DNA of 64,000 nt from Acidobacteriota bacterium (GTDB taxonomy: Bacteria > Acidobacteriota > Aminicenantia > Aminicenantales > Saccharicenantaceae): contig JAQURD010000003.1 of the NCBI GenBank assembly GCA_028749115.1, positions 62,001 through 126,000 of the forward strand. The letters run 5' to 3'. A model generated the notes under the pieces. That model did no database searches and was not told the origin of the DNA. It saw nothing but the letters and a program-made list of their open reading frames with translations. The position numbers and the translations under genes are program-made. Position 1 is the first letter of the stretch, and each line of letters starts with the position of its first letter. Below are positions 7,076 through 14,505 of the stretch, piece by piece.

Positions 7076-8393
7076 TGGGAGGAAGCTCCACACCCAGCGG
7101 GCAAACATCAGAGCATTCACCACAATTCGTGCATTTTCCTGGAACATAACTGAATTTTCCATCAACCAGGTTAAGAGCATCGAACGCACAGACACTGACA
7201 CAGGCCCCGCAATCAACGCAACAGGGTTTGTCCAGTTTCAACTCCTTGCCACACGTTCTTTTTTCCAGTTGTTTTAAAGTTCGCTCTTCATGAAAAAGCT
7301 CGACAGGCGAAGTCAACAAAAAGCTACCGCTGCTTATCTTCACTTTTAACACCTGACTTATCTCGCGAGCCATGAGCAGGCTGGAAAGGGGCGAGGTTTT
7401 AACCCTTTTCCCGTTTAACTCCAGCCAGCCAGAGCTCAGCCGGGCATAGTTCACTTGACCGATTACCGGCCGCCCAGGCAGACCGTAGTCTTCTATCTCC
7501 GCTTCAATCTCTTCATTACTTCTGGAAACAAAATAGGCTATTTCCTCATTTAAAACAGGAATGGGAACTCCTATCCCGACAAAAAGAGTGACGCCATAGT
7601 TTTTAAAATAGGCAGCCCGGAGATACCGCTGGTTCATTTTCCGTGCGTCACCAATGACGGCCAGTGTTCTGGACGGGCCGACAGGTATTCCATACTTGTT
7701 AACCTTAATATCGTTTCGAAACTGGGTACCCGGCCAGACGACATAGCCTGTCGCTCCACCAAGAAAAATTCTTGTCCCCAGCCCGATGGTCATTAATCGG
7801 GGATCTTTTAACAGAGGGCTTAACTCACCGGATGTGGAATAAGTCACATTGCCAAAATGCGGTAGAAGCTTCCCCATGTAGGTGTATTTAGTCTGGTCAG
7901 AGCTGTTGGTAGCAGCAGCATAGTTTTGATAAGCATTTCTCGGATTAAAAAGGAAGAAGTCATTAATCATATCCTTATTTATATAGCCCTCAAATTCTTT
8001 CCCCGGATAACAGTCTGTCCCTTTACTGGAGGCTTTGAGATATAAATCTTTTCCTTGAATTAGAGCCTCAATGACATGTGCCCCGCCAAAGCTTTTATCA
8101 GCCTTTGATTCCTGCGTCGCCCCCAGAAAGCCATCAACCGCGGCCAGCCCGCCATAGACTTCTACCCCGGACAGTTCAATTTTTTCCAGGCGCATAGGAG
8201 GTGTCGTATGTCCGAAGTTGATGACGGCCCCGCTCGAGCACATAGGAGCAAAGGTCCCGGTCGTAACAACATCGACTCTCTCAGCAATTTGTTCGGGGCT
8301 TGATTCCTTAGCCAGCCGGACAACTTCTTCCGCCGTTAGCACGACGGCTTTGCCCTGCTTAATTTTCTCATTGATTTCGTCAACTGTCTTCAT
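7068..8393 (-). CDS. Homocysteine biosynthesis protein: DUF39 domain fused to a 2x[4Fe-4S] ferredoxin
   Basis: A 441-residue protein. Residues 1-~365 match DUF39 (COG1900), the enzyme that in methanogens sulfurates L-aspartate semialdehyde to homocysteine: note TTGTFAPMCSSGAVINFGH, GCxP-like KGTDCYPGKEFEGYINK, and the long GLGTRIFLGGATGYVVWPGT. The C-terminal ~60 residues carry two ferredoxin clusters, CVDCGACVSVC and CTNCGECSDVC. In Methanosarcina the ferredoxin is encoded separately, so this is a fusion of the two partners. GGAGG lies 8 nt before the ATG at 8393, which is why the shorter start is preferred. It lies between aspartokinase (14-nt overlap) and the UPF0280 gene. Confidence 0.88.
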   Translation of the reverse strand: MKTVDEINEKIKQGKAVVLTAEEVVRLAKESSPEQIAERVDVVTTGTFAPMCSSGAVINFGHTTPPMRLEKIELSGVEVYGGLAAVDGFLGATQESKADKSFGGAHVIEALIQGKDLYLKASSKGTDCYPGKEFEGYINKDMINDFFLFNPRNAYQNYAAATNSSDQTKYTYMGKLLPHFGNVTYSTSGELSPLLKDPRLMTIGLGTRIFLGGATGYVVWPGTQFRNDIKVNKYGIPVGPSRTLAVIGDARKMNQRYLRAAYFKNYGVTLFVGIGVPIPVLNEEIAYFVSRSNEEIEAEIEDYGLPGRPVIGQVNYARLSSGWLELNGKRVKTSPLSSLLMAREISQVLKVKISSGSFLLTSPVELFHEERTLKQLEKRTCGKELKLDKPCCVDCGACVSVCAFDALNLVDGKFSYVPGKCTNCGECSDVCPLGVELPPSE

Positions 8394-9741
8394 GCTCTTT
8401 ACCTCCAAAAAATTCTTTATGGATAGCCTGTAAGGCTCGATTCCTGTCTTTTAGATTTACCAGGAAATAGATGGTTACATGGGAAGCACCAGCCGAGATC
8501 ATTTCGACATTAATACTGTGTCTCGAAACTGCTGAAAATATTCTGGCCGCCACCCCGGGCTTTTTGAGAATCCCGTCTCCGACAGCGGCAATCAGTGAAA
8601 TATCTGTCCTATAAAAGACATCTTCTACTTCGGCTATTCTCATCTTTGAAGTTAATTTTTTGCACTTTTCCACATCCTGGCTGGAGATGAGAACATTGAT
8701 GCTGGTCTGTGAAGTCACCACCGATTTGATGTTTATCCTATGGTCACCAAAAGTCGAGGCAATCTGTCCCAGAAGTCCTGGCACCCGGCCAACATTTGAT
8801 CCTTTAAAACGGATAACAGCCAGATCATCGGTGAAGGAGAGGCTTTTGATAATCGTCCTGGTTACAGAACCGTTAAATGATATGATTGTATCCGGGTTGC
8901 CAATTGAAGTAAAAGAATTCAGGTTGTAAATATAAAGGGGGATATTCTTTTGTCGGACGGGTTCTACTGCCGTTTGATGCAATATTCTGGCTCCAAAATA
9001 GGATAGTTCAGCTGCCTCATCATAGTTCAGCTTCTTAACTGGTTTAACGCTGATCACGCATTTCGGATCACAGGTCATGAAACCGGAGACATCTTTGTAG
9101 AGATCAACCCTTTCGGCCTCAAGGCAATAACCGATAGAAGTAGCTGAATAATCACTGCCACCGCGGCCAAGAAGAGTAACCTGGCCGCCAGCAATACCGT
9201 AAAAACCAGGCACGACATAATTTTTATCTTCCTGAAAAAACGTTTTTAGCTTTTCTTCGGCAGCTTCAAGCTCAACTGTCGCATTTTTAAACCGGCCGTC
9301 AGTTATTAAGCCAAACTCTTCGGGCAGGGCTTCCTCAAAGTCAAGGCCACGCTGGTTAAAATAATGTTTTAAGAGCAAAGAAGAACACTTCTCCCCATGG
9401 CTCAAAACCTGATCGTAAATGAAATCCGGAACCTGACCGATGAGCTTAGTCCCCAGGAGCAAATCTTTTATCTCATAAATTCTTGTTTCCAGCTCTGCGT
9501 TTTTTACATCCAGGAAGCTTTGATAAATTGAGCTAAGCTCGATCAGCAAGCGGTCAACATCAAGATGGTTGACGTTTGCCAGGGCATCAATCAACCTGTC
9601 AGTAACACCATTAACGGCAGAGACAACAACCACCAGTGGCTGCTTATACATTTTGATCACCGATAGAATTTTTGACAGATCCTCTTTCTTTTTTAGATTT
9701 GAACCACCGAATTTGACCACTATTTTTTTCATGTCAACCAT
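8380..9741 (-). CDS. lysC: Aspartate kinase with tandem ACT domains
   Basis: A 453-residue monofunctional aspartokinase. The kinase domain starts KKIVVKFGGSNLKKKEDL; the substrate/ATP loop LLGRGGSDYSATSIGYCL and YKDVSGFMTCDPK are typical. Residues ~300-445 hold two ACT domains (VGRVPGLLGQIASTF and KKPGVAARIFSAVSRHSINV) for end-product inhibition. It phosphorylates aspartate, the first step to homocysteine/methionine and threonine; lysine here uses the aminoadipate route, so it is not needed for lysine. The gene follows a Met-rich leader and a terminator (9894-10059). Start 9741 has AAGG close by; ATG at 9732 is an alternative. Confidence 0.93.
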   Translation of the reverse strand: MVDMKKIVVKFGGSNLKKKEDLSKILSVIKMYKQPLVVVVSAVNGVTDRLIDALANVNHLDVDRLLIELSSIYQSFLDVKNAELETRIYEIKDLLLGTKLIGQVPDFIYDQVLSHGEKCSSLLLKHYFNQRGLDFEEALPEEFGLITDGRFKNATVELEAAEEKLKTFFQEDKNYVVPGFYGIAGGQVTLLGRGGSDYSATSIGYCLEAERVDLYKDVSGFMTCDPKCVISVKPVKKLNYDEAAELSYFGARILHQTAVEPVRQKNIPLYIYNLNSFTSIGNPDTIISFNGSVTRTIIKSLSFTDDLAVIRFKGSNVGRVPGLLGQIASTFGDHRINIKSVVTSQTSINVLISSQDVEKCKKLTSKMRIAEVEDVFYRTDISLIAAVGDGILKKPGVAARIFSAVSRHSINVEMISAGASHVTIYFLVNLKDRNRALQAIHKEFFGGKEHEDS

Positions 9742-9762
9742 CCTTTTCCTTTAAACTCATTA

Positions 9763-9840
9763 CTAAGGCGTAACCAACCTGCCAGAATCAAAGACAACCT
9801 GTGCTTTAAAATGACCCTTTTTAACACTACTGCCGCTCAT
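9763..9840 (-). CDS. Possible 25-residue small ORF between the attenuator and lysC
   Basis: ATG at 9840 has a good GAGGAG six bases upstream and opens 25 codons (MSGSSVKKGHFKAQVVFDSG, then RLVTP) ending 21 nt before lysC. Composition is unremarkable and I recognise no homologue. It could be a second leader coupling translation to lysC, or chance. Confidence 0.3.
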   Translation of the reverse strand: MSGSSVKKGHFKAQVVFDSGRLVTP

Positions 9841-9893
9841 GGATTTCTCCTCTCTCTGGCTGCCCGGCCTGCCTCCTGATTCCCTCCCTATAT

Positions 9894-9924
9894 AAAAAAA
9901 GGGCGTTCTCTTTTGAGAACGCCC
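9894..9924 (-). terminator. Intrinsic terminator (attenuator) ahead of lysC
   Basis: The minus strand reads GGGCGTTCTC-AAAA-GAGAACGCCC followed by seven Ts: a perfect 10-bp stem with a tetraloop. It lies between the leader peptide and the operon start, so it must be read through for expression. Its 5' arm GGGCGTT (9918-9924) can instead pair with AACGCCC (9969-9975) inside the leader-peptide frame, and that segment also has a competing hairpin, CCCCG/CGGGG (9952-9971). These mutually exclusive pairings are the hallmark of an attenuator. Confidence 0.9.
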
Positions 9925-9945
9925 TTCTGATATCTCCAGGTAAGG

Positions 9946-10059
9946 TTAAACCCCCGGCGAACCTCTCGGGGCGTTAAGACGCATTATCATCAGATTTCTC
10001 CACATGTCGAAGGTAATTGAAGCCATAACTATGCTTACCCTCATTTCTCTCTCTATCAT
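9946..10059 (-). CDS. Methionine-rich leader peptide of the lysC-homocysteine operon
   Basis: A 37-codon frame, ATG at 10059 preceded by GGAAG seven nt upstream, stop TAA at 9946-9948. Six residues are Met (positions 1, 6, 12, 19, 24, 26); the last two fall in NLMIMRLNAPRGSPGV. The codons after them contain the antiterminator arm AACGCCCC. The operon makes homocysteine, the methionine precursor, so a Met-sensing leader is a coherent reading. Position between a promoter and a perfect terminator supports a regulatory role; the direction of control (whether stalling at Met codons favours read-through) could not be settled by hand, because a stalled ribosome at codon 26 would also cover part of the antiterminator. 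Confidence 0.65.
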   Translation of the reverse strand: MIEREMRVSIVMASITFDMWRNLMIMRLNAPRGSPGV

Positions 10060-10088
10060 TCTATATCTTCCACTCTTATTTGCTTCTT

Positions 10089-10117
10089 ATCCTAACAAAG
10101 TAAACGAAATTTTTCAA
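10089..10117 (-). promoter_or_regulatory. Promoter for the lysC leader transcript
   Basis: Minus-strand TTGAAA (10112-10117), a 17-base spacer and TAGGAT (10089-10094). The start site would lie near 10082, about 23 nt before the Met-rich leader ATG. Confidence 0.6.
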
Positions 10118-10524
10118 GACCCTGAATTAACCCAGATAATCGCGCAAAATTCCCCTTCAATCGAAAATAATTTTCAGCAAAGAACAAATTTGATGCGGCC
10201 AGTTGCCTGCTAACCGATCAAAAGAAATCAAGTGACTGCTGCAACGAGTTTGAAATTGTTAATTTCTGACCAATTAGTTCAGACATTTTATCCAGGTATT
10301 ATCAAAATTGCGCACCCTCATCGGCCGCTTGAATCTTCAATTCTGGTTTATTAATGTCCGACGATGCTGGTGTACTACAAAACCCTGGGCATCAGGCCCG
10401 AAATGACAATAGTGCTGGCCTGAACCTCTGTTCTGGGCTCGTCAAATTAGACACCGATCTACCTCATAATACTAAGCACCTGTTGATATAACCAAATTAC
10501 ATACTTCTTTTGTCCCACTGGTCT
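10118..10524. other. Intergenic, nothing recognised
   Basis: About 400 bases between the lysC promoter and the glutamine amidotransferase gene. A + strand frame crossing 10004-10213 overlaps the lysC leader and has no ribosome-binding site. I see no RNA gene or repeat here. Confidence 0.4.
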
Positions 10525-11190
10525 TCAGAGATTCAAGATAGCCCCAGAAGGCAGGGGCTTGAAATCATAAGTAGGAAGCGGTTCAGAAGAAATTAATTTC
10601 AAAGAGGGCGACTCAAAAGACCACAGAGCGTAGTACTCAGGATGAGAAGAATGATAACACAATGCATAGATGTTTTGTTTATCAGCCAGGCCGACATTCA
10701 TGGCTTGCACTCCCCGGGAATGTTTAATTACTGTTTCTTTCAGCCGGCCAAGTGCTTTTTCCGGCGGTTCGCTACTTAAATAGCTTTGCAGCATATTCCA
10801 GATTTTCTGAGAACCAATCTCCCCTCTTACAGGAAAAGGAAGACAAATCCCCTTAATAAACCCGTTAAAGACAAAAGAGTAAGGCCCTGAACAAAAAGGC
10901 TGATTGTAGTCGAGGCAGTTTCTTTGTTCGGGAAAAGATGAACTACGAGCATGAAATAGAAAAGACCTACCAGCTGGTAGAGATTTAAGCTTAGCCTCTT
11001 CTTCCCACACAGGTTTTATTGATTTTTTAACCACCCAGTTCCCATCATCAGCAAGATAGGATACGCCCCAGCCATCACCCTGCCAGTCACCTTCTAGACT
11101 CCTGCTCTTTCTGCACATCTCGGAAAAGGCAACAGCCAGTTTCCCAGGCTGGAAATCAGATTTTGATTTTACCATTAAGAATCTGCACAT
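10525..11190 (-). CDS. Class II glutamine amidotransferase (YafJ-like Ntn hydrolase)
   Basis: A 221-residue protein starting MCRFLMVK. Cys2 would be the N-terminal nucleophile after Met removal. Other family marks are QGDGWGVSYL (about residues 37-46), HARSSS and NQPFCSGPYSFVFNGFI. These single-domain proteins hydrolyse glutamine amides; most have no assigned substrate. It follows lysJ on the same strand with a 255-nt gap, so it may be the last gene of the lysine operon or independent. Because LysW here ends in Gln (see 16477-16656), a role in deamidating that residue is a testable speculation, no more. The ribosome-binding site is weak. Confidence 0.8.
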   Translation of the reverse strand: MCRFLMVKSKSDFQPGKLAVAFSEMCRKSRSLEGDWQGDGWGVSYLADDGNWVVKKSIKPVWEEEAKLKSLPAGRSFLFHARSSSFPEQRNCLDYNQPFCSGPYSFVFNGFIKGICLPFPVRGEIGSQKIWNMLQSYLSSEPPEKALGRLKETVIKHSRGVQAMNVGLADKQNIYALCYHSSHPEYYALWSFESPSLKLISSEPLPTYDFKPLPSGAILNL

Positions 11191-11445
11191 ATTTTGATTT
11201 ATGCCTTATTAACATTCAGCTAACCTGCTTTATTCATAAAACTGAGCATGCCTAAAAAGTTTTAATTAACGTTGATAAAGAACTCGACACATAATACGAT
11301 TTTTTTAAACCGGTTTGTGTCGCTGATTTTGCCCAAGGATAATCTATCAGGCCCGGGAAAAAGCAGGTTGAACCGGATTATCTGTGAATGTTCCACGCTA
11401 ATTAAAACCCGGTCAACCATGATAAGCTCATTGCTCTTTTATTTC

Positions 11446-12627
11446 TTACTCCAGGCTCTTAAAAACCTCTTCAAGCTTTTCGAGACATTCATCTATTTGA
11501 CTTTTCTCTACAATATAAGGAGGCAAAAAGCGGACAACATTACTCCCGGCTGGTATGGCCAGTATTTTTCTTTTTTGAAGCTCTTTAGTGATAAAATCTC
11601 TTTTCTCTTTGACTTCCATACCGATCATCAAGCCTTTGCCCCTGATTTCAACTATCAGGTCTGATTTAATCTCTCTTAGCCTGTCTAAAAAATAATCGCC
11701 GATTCCTTTCACATAGAGGAAAAGATCATCATGGAGTAATTCCAGCGTAGCCAGCAGGCCGGCACAGGCTAGAGGATTACCACCAAAAGTAGAAGTGTGA
11801 ATTGATCGCGGTATCTTCTCTGAAACACTTCTTGAAACCAGCGTCGCTCCGAAAGGCAGGCCCCCGGCCAGACCCTTTCCCAGGCAAAGGACATCCATTT
11901 CATCTATCTCTTCATCTGAAGCTAGAAATGAACCTGTCCGACCAGCTCCAGCCTGAATCTCGTCAAGAATAATCAACACCCCCTTTTGCTGACAAATTTT
12001 CCTGATTTCTCTCAGGTAACCTTCGGTTGGAACGTTAATCCCGCCTTCACCTTGTATTGGTTCAAGGAGAAAAGCAGCTACAGTATTATCGGCTGCTTCT
12101 TCCAGAGAATCGAGGTCGTTATAGGGTATAAATTTAAAATCCCATAATAAAGGCTCAAAAGGCATCCGGTATTTTGGCTGGTAAGTAGCGGACAAAGCTC
12201 CAAGGGTCTTACCATGAAATCCCCCACCGCAAGAAAGGAATTTCTTACGGCCGGTGGCTAAAACAGCAAACTTAAGAGCAGCTTCAATCGCCTCCGCCCC
12301 TGAACTGGAAAATTGAACTCTACTTAATCCATGACCACATCTTGAAACCAGCTCTTGAGCAGCCAGAGCTCTGAGATCATTATTAAAACTGCCATGTAGA
12401 GTCATCAACTCAGGCAATTCAGCCGCTATTTTCTGAGTTAGGTAAGGATGGTTATATCCGAATATGTTGACACCATAATTACTCATCAGATCAAGATACT
12501 TTTCTCCTGATTCATCAATCAAATAGCAGCCTTCACCCCGGACAAAAGTAATGCCTCTGTTGACATATGAATCAACCAGATATTTTCTCTGCATAATCTC
12601 GAATCTTTTTCCCTGCTCAACCAGCAT
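11446..12627 (-). CDS. lysJ: [LysW]-aminoadipate semialdehyde aminotransferase
   Basis: A 393-residue class III PLP aminotransferase similar to ArgD/LysJ. PLP-binding features: SSGAEAIEAALKFAVLATG, LDEIQAGAGRTG, and the Schiff-base lysine in CLGKGLAGGLPFGA (about residue 242); STFGGNPLACAG is conserved. In the LysW pathway it aminates the semialdehyde to give LysW-bound lysine. AAAGGA lies before the ATG. It is the last of the lysW-X-Y-HCS-Z-J set. The carboxypeptidase LysK, which releases lysine, is not in the window. Confidence 0.9.
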   Translation of the reverse strand: MLVEQGKRFEIMQRKYLVDSYVNRGITFVRGEGCYLIDESGEKYLDLMSNYGVNIFGYNHPYLTQKIAAELPELMTLHGSFNNDLRALAAQELVSRCGHGLSRVQFSSSGAEAIEAALKFAVLATGRKKFLSCGGGFHGKTLGALSATYQPKYRMPFEPLLWDFKFIPYNDLDSLEEAADNTVAAFLLEPIQGEGGINVPTEGYLREIRKICQQKGVLIILDEIQAGAGRTGSFLASDEEIDEMDVLCLGKGLAGGLPFGATLVSRSVSEKIPRSIHTSTFGGNPLACAGLLATLELLHDDLFLYVKGIGDYFLDRLREIKSDLIVEIRGKGLMIGMEVKEKRDFITKELQKRKILAIPAGSNVVRFLPPYIVEKSQIDECLEKLEEVFKSLE

Positions 12628-12657
12628 AGATTTTTCCTTTAGCTCTCTTTATCTGCC

Positions 12658-13458
12658 TTAACTTATAACTGTCCCTTTTCCTTCCAGAGCATTTAAGACG
12701 GGATTTTCTATCCGCCCGTCGCCCCAGAAAATAACCTCCACCCCACCCTCCATAGCTCTTTTGGCCCCAAGTATTTTCTTTTTCATCCTGCCTCTGGCCA
12801 GCGGCAAATAATCTTCAATTTTTTCTTTTTCGAGCCAGGGAACGCGTGTGCTTGCATCATCTGGATTTTCCAGAAGCCCTGGATTTTCAAACAGGACAAC
12901 CAGCTTTCTAATTTTTAGTTTCTCGGCCATAATCGCTATAGCCCAATCATTATCAGTATTAACAATTTCTTTTTCAAAACTTATAGCCGGCGAACAGATG
13001 ACCGGAAGATAGTTGTTTTCTACGAGAAGATTGATTAATTCTGTATTAATTTCTTCTACCCTGCCAGTTAGATTATCTTTAAGGAGGATCACCTTGTCAC
13101 CTTCCCTGGCCATTATTTCTTTTTTAGCTTTAGCCTGCCAGAGCCCGCCATCTATTCCAGACAGGCCAACGGCCCTGACACCTTCCTTCTGGAGTCTGGC
13201 GACGATCTTTTTGTTTATCAGACCGGCATAAGCCATTAAAAAGACCTCAAGCAGTTGCTGGTCAGTATAGACGCTGGTTATGCCTGAGGGAGAGACAACA
13301 GTTTTAATCGGAATAGACAGCCGGCTGGCCAGGTTATCTCGATAATAGCTGGCTCCGTGAACCAGAACCACTTTTTCCCTGGAAATCAAATAAGAAATGT
13401 CACGGGCAATTCCATCCCAGTTAATTTCTTTGCCACCGCCAGCCTTTACCAGAAGCAT
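12658..13458 (-). CDS. lysZ: [LysW]-aminoadipate kinase
   Basis: A 266-residue amino-acid kinase of the ArgB/LysZ family. It begins MLLVKAGGGKEINWDGIARD (phosphate-binding KxGG), with VLVHGASYYRDNLA, DGGLWQAK and the nucleotide-binding NTDNDWAIAIMAEKL. RMKKKILGAKRAMEGGVEVI near the C-terminus is typical of ArgB-like kinases. It phosphorylates the side chain carboxyl of aminoadipate carried on LysW. It sits 2 nt from the homocitrate synthase stop. The use for lysine rather than ornithine follows from the homocitrate synthase in the same operon. Confidence 0.9.
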   Translation of the reverse strand: MLLVKAGGGKEINWDGIARDISYLISREKVVLVHGASYYRDNLASRLSIPIKTVVSPSGITSVYTDQQLLEVFLMAYAGLINKKIVARLQKEGVRAVGLSGIDGGLWQAKAKKEIMAREGDKVILLKDNLTGRVEEINTELINLLVENNYLPVICSPAISFEKEIVNTDNDWAIAIMAEKLKIRKLVVLFENPGLLENPDDASTRVPWLEKEKIEDYLPLARGRMKKKILGAKRAMEGGVEVIFWGDGRIENPVLNALEGKGTVIS

Positions 13459-13460
13459 GG

Positions 13461-14483
13461 TTAATCCTGCCCGTATTTTTCCATGAAAGTCATAACGTCT
13501 TCCTCGGTTGTTTTCCCTGAGACCAGACTCTTGATGATTAAATTCCGTCTAGCACCAATGACCGCAGGTGGAATCGGCTCATATTTTTGGGGACCAAAAT
13601 TTATCAGGGCATTGAGGTGTATCCCGGCTTTATGAGCAAAGCCGTTGTCAAGGTTAGTCATTAAATTTATCGGCACCTCAATCTGGCAAATTCTGGCTAC
13701 ATAATTTTCAGCCTCGGTCAAAACTTTCAAATTGTATCTGGAAGTCAAGTCCGGATCTATCTTATAAAGATTGACCAGAAGACTGCTCAAAGGAGTTATA
13801 CCGGTTCTCTCCCCAATACCGAGCAAAGAAGTGTCAACCCAGTTAGCCCCGGCCCTTAGAGCAGATATGGAATTACTGATGGAATGTCCAAGGTCATTGT
13901 GGAAATGGACTTCAAGGTCAGCGCTAAACCTCGACCGGATTTCTCCTATCTTCTCATAGACTTCCCAGGGTAAGGCCGTGCCGAGCGTGTCAGGTATGCC
14001 AATTCTCTCCACCTTTAAAGCGTCAGCCAACTCATAAATCTGAAGGATTAGTTCAAAAGGCTGATGGAACATATCCTCGGCACTGATTCTCGTTTCAACT
14101 TTATGCTTTTTGGCCAGCAGAAGATTATTCTCCAGAGTTTTCAGATATTCTTCCGGAGTTAATTTAAGGGAAGCAATTCTTTCGGGGTCAGCTGTGCAAA
14201 GTATATTCAGTCCATCAACCTGGCATTCTAATGATTTTTCTATGTCCTTTTGATTATTTCTAATATGGGCCAGGATTTTCGTCCGGGAATTTCCCTTGAG
14301 GTTGACCAGCTTTCTCACCATTTCAGCCACCTCTTCTTTTACCGGATTACTGACTTCAATGTAATCAACTCCGATGGCCATTAAATAACTGAAGATCTCG
14401 AGATGTTCCTCCAGGCGAAAGCTGGCTCTGGAAAACTGGAGACCTTCCCTCAAGGTTGAATCAATTATTCCTTTGAAATTCAT
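13461..14483 (-). CDS. Homocitrate synthase family protein
   Basis: A 340-residue DRE-TIM metallolyase that condenses acetyl-CoA with 2-oxoglutarate, the first step of the aminoadipate route. It starts MNFKGIIDSTLREGLQFSRA and has VHFHNDLGHSISNSI (metal-binding HxHND), GIGERTGITPLSSLL and GFAHKAGIHLNAL. These segments and YEPIPPAVIGARRNLIIKS follow Thermus homocitrate synthase more closely than 2-isopropylmalate synthase. There is no C-terminal LeuA allosteric domain. Homoaconitase and homoisocitrate dehydrogenase are not in the window and must be elsewhere. GGGAG precedes the ATG. Confidence 0.85.
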   Translation of the reverse strand: MNFKGIIDSTLREGLQFSRASFRLEEHLEIFSYLMAIGVDYIEVSNPVKEEVAEMVRKLVNLKGNSRTKILAHIRNNQKDIEKSLECQVDGLNILCTADPERIASLKLTPEEYLKTLENNLLLAKKHKVETRISAEDMFHQPFELILQIYELADALKVERIGIPDTLGTALPWEVYEKIGEIRSRFSADLEVHFHNDLGHSISNSISALRAGANWVDTSLLGIGERTGITPLSSLLVNLYKIDPDLTSRYNLKVLTEAENYVARICQIEVPINLMTNLDNGFAHKAGIHLNALINFGPQKYEPIPPAVIGARRNLIIKSLVSGKTTEEDVMTFMEKYGQD

Positions 14484-14505
14484 TTCAATCTCCCTATCAT
14501 TATTT

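Noticed and set aside
9894-10082. Known riboswitch (SAM or lysine type) ahead of lysC
   Set aside because: I could not find the conserved cores of the SAM-I, SAM-II, SAH or lysine riboswitches; the Met-rich frame explains the region better. A covariance-model search would settle it.
10004-10213. 69-codon + strand frame
   Set aside because: It is antisense to the lysC promoter and Met-rich leader and has no ribosome-binding site.
11272-11664. 130-codon + strand frame
   Set aside because: Its second half is antisense to lysJ, whose coding is certain; no family features.
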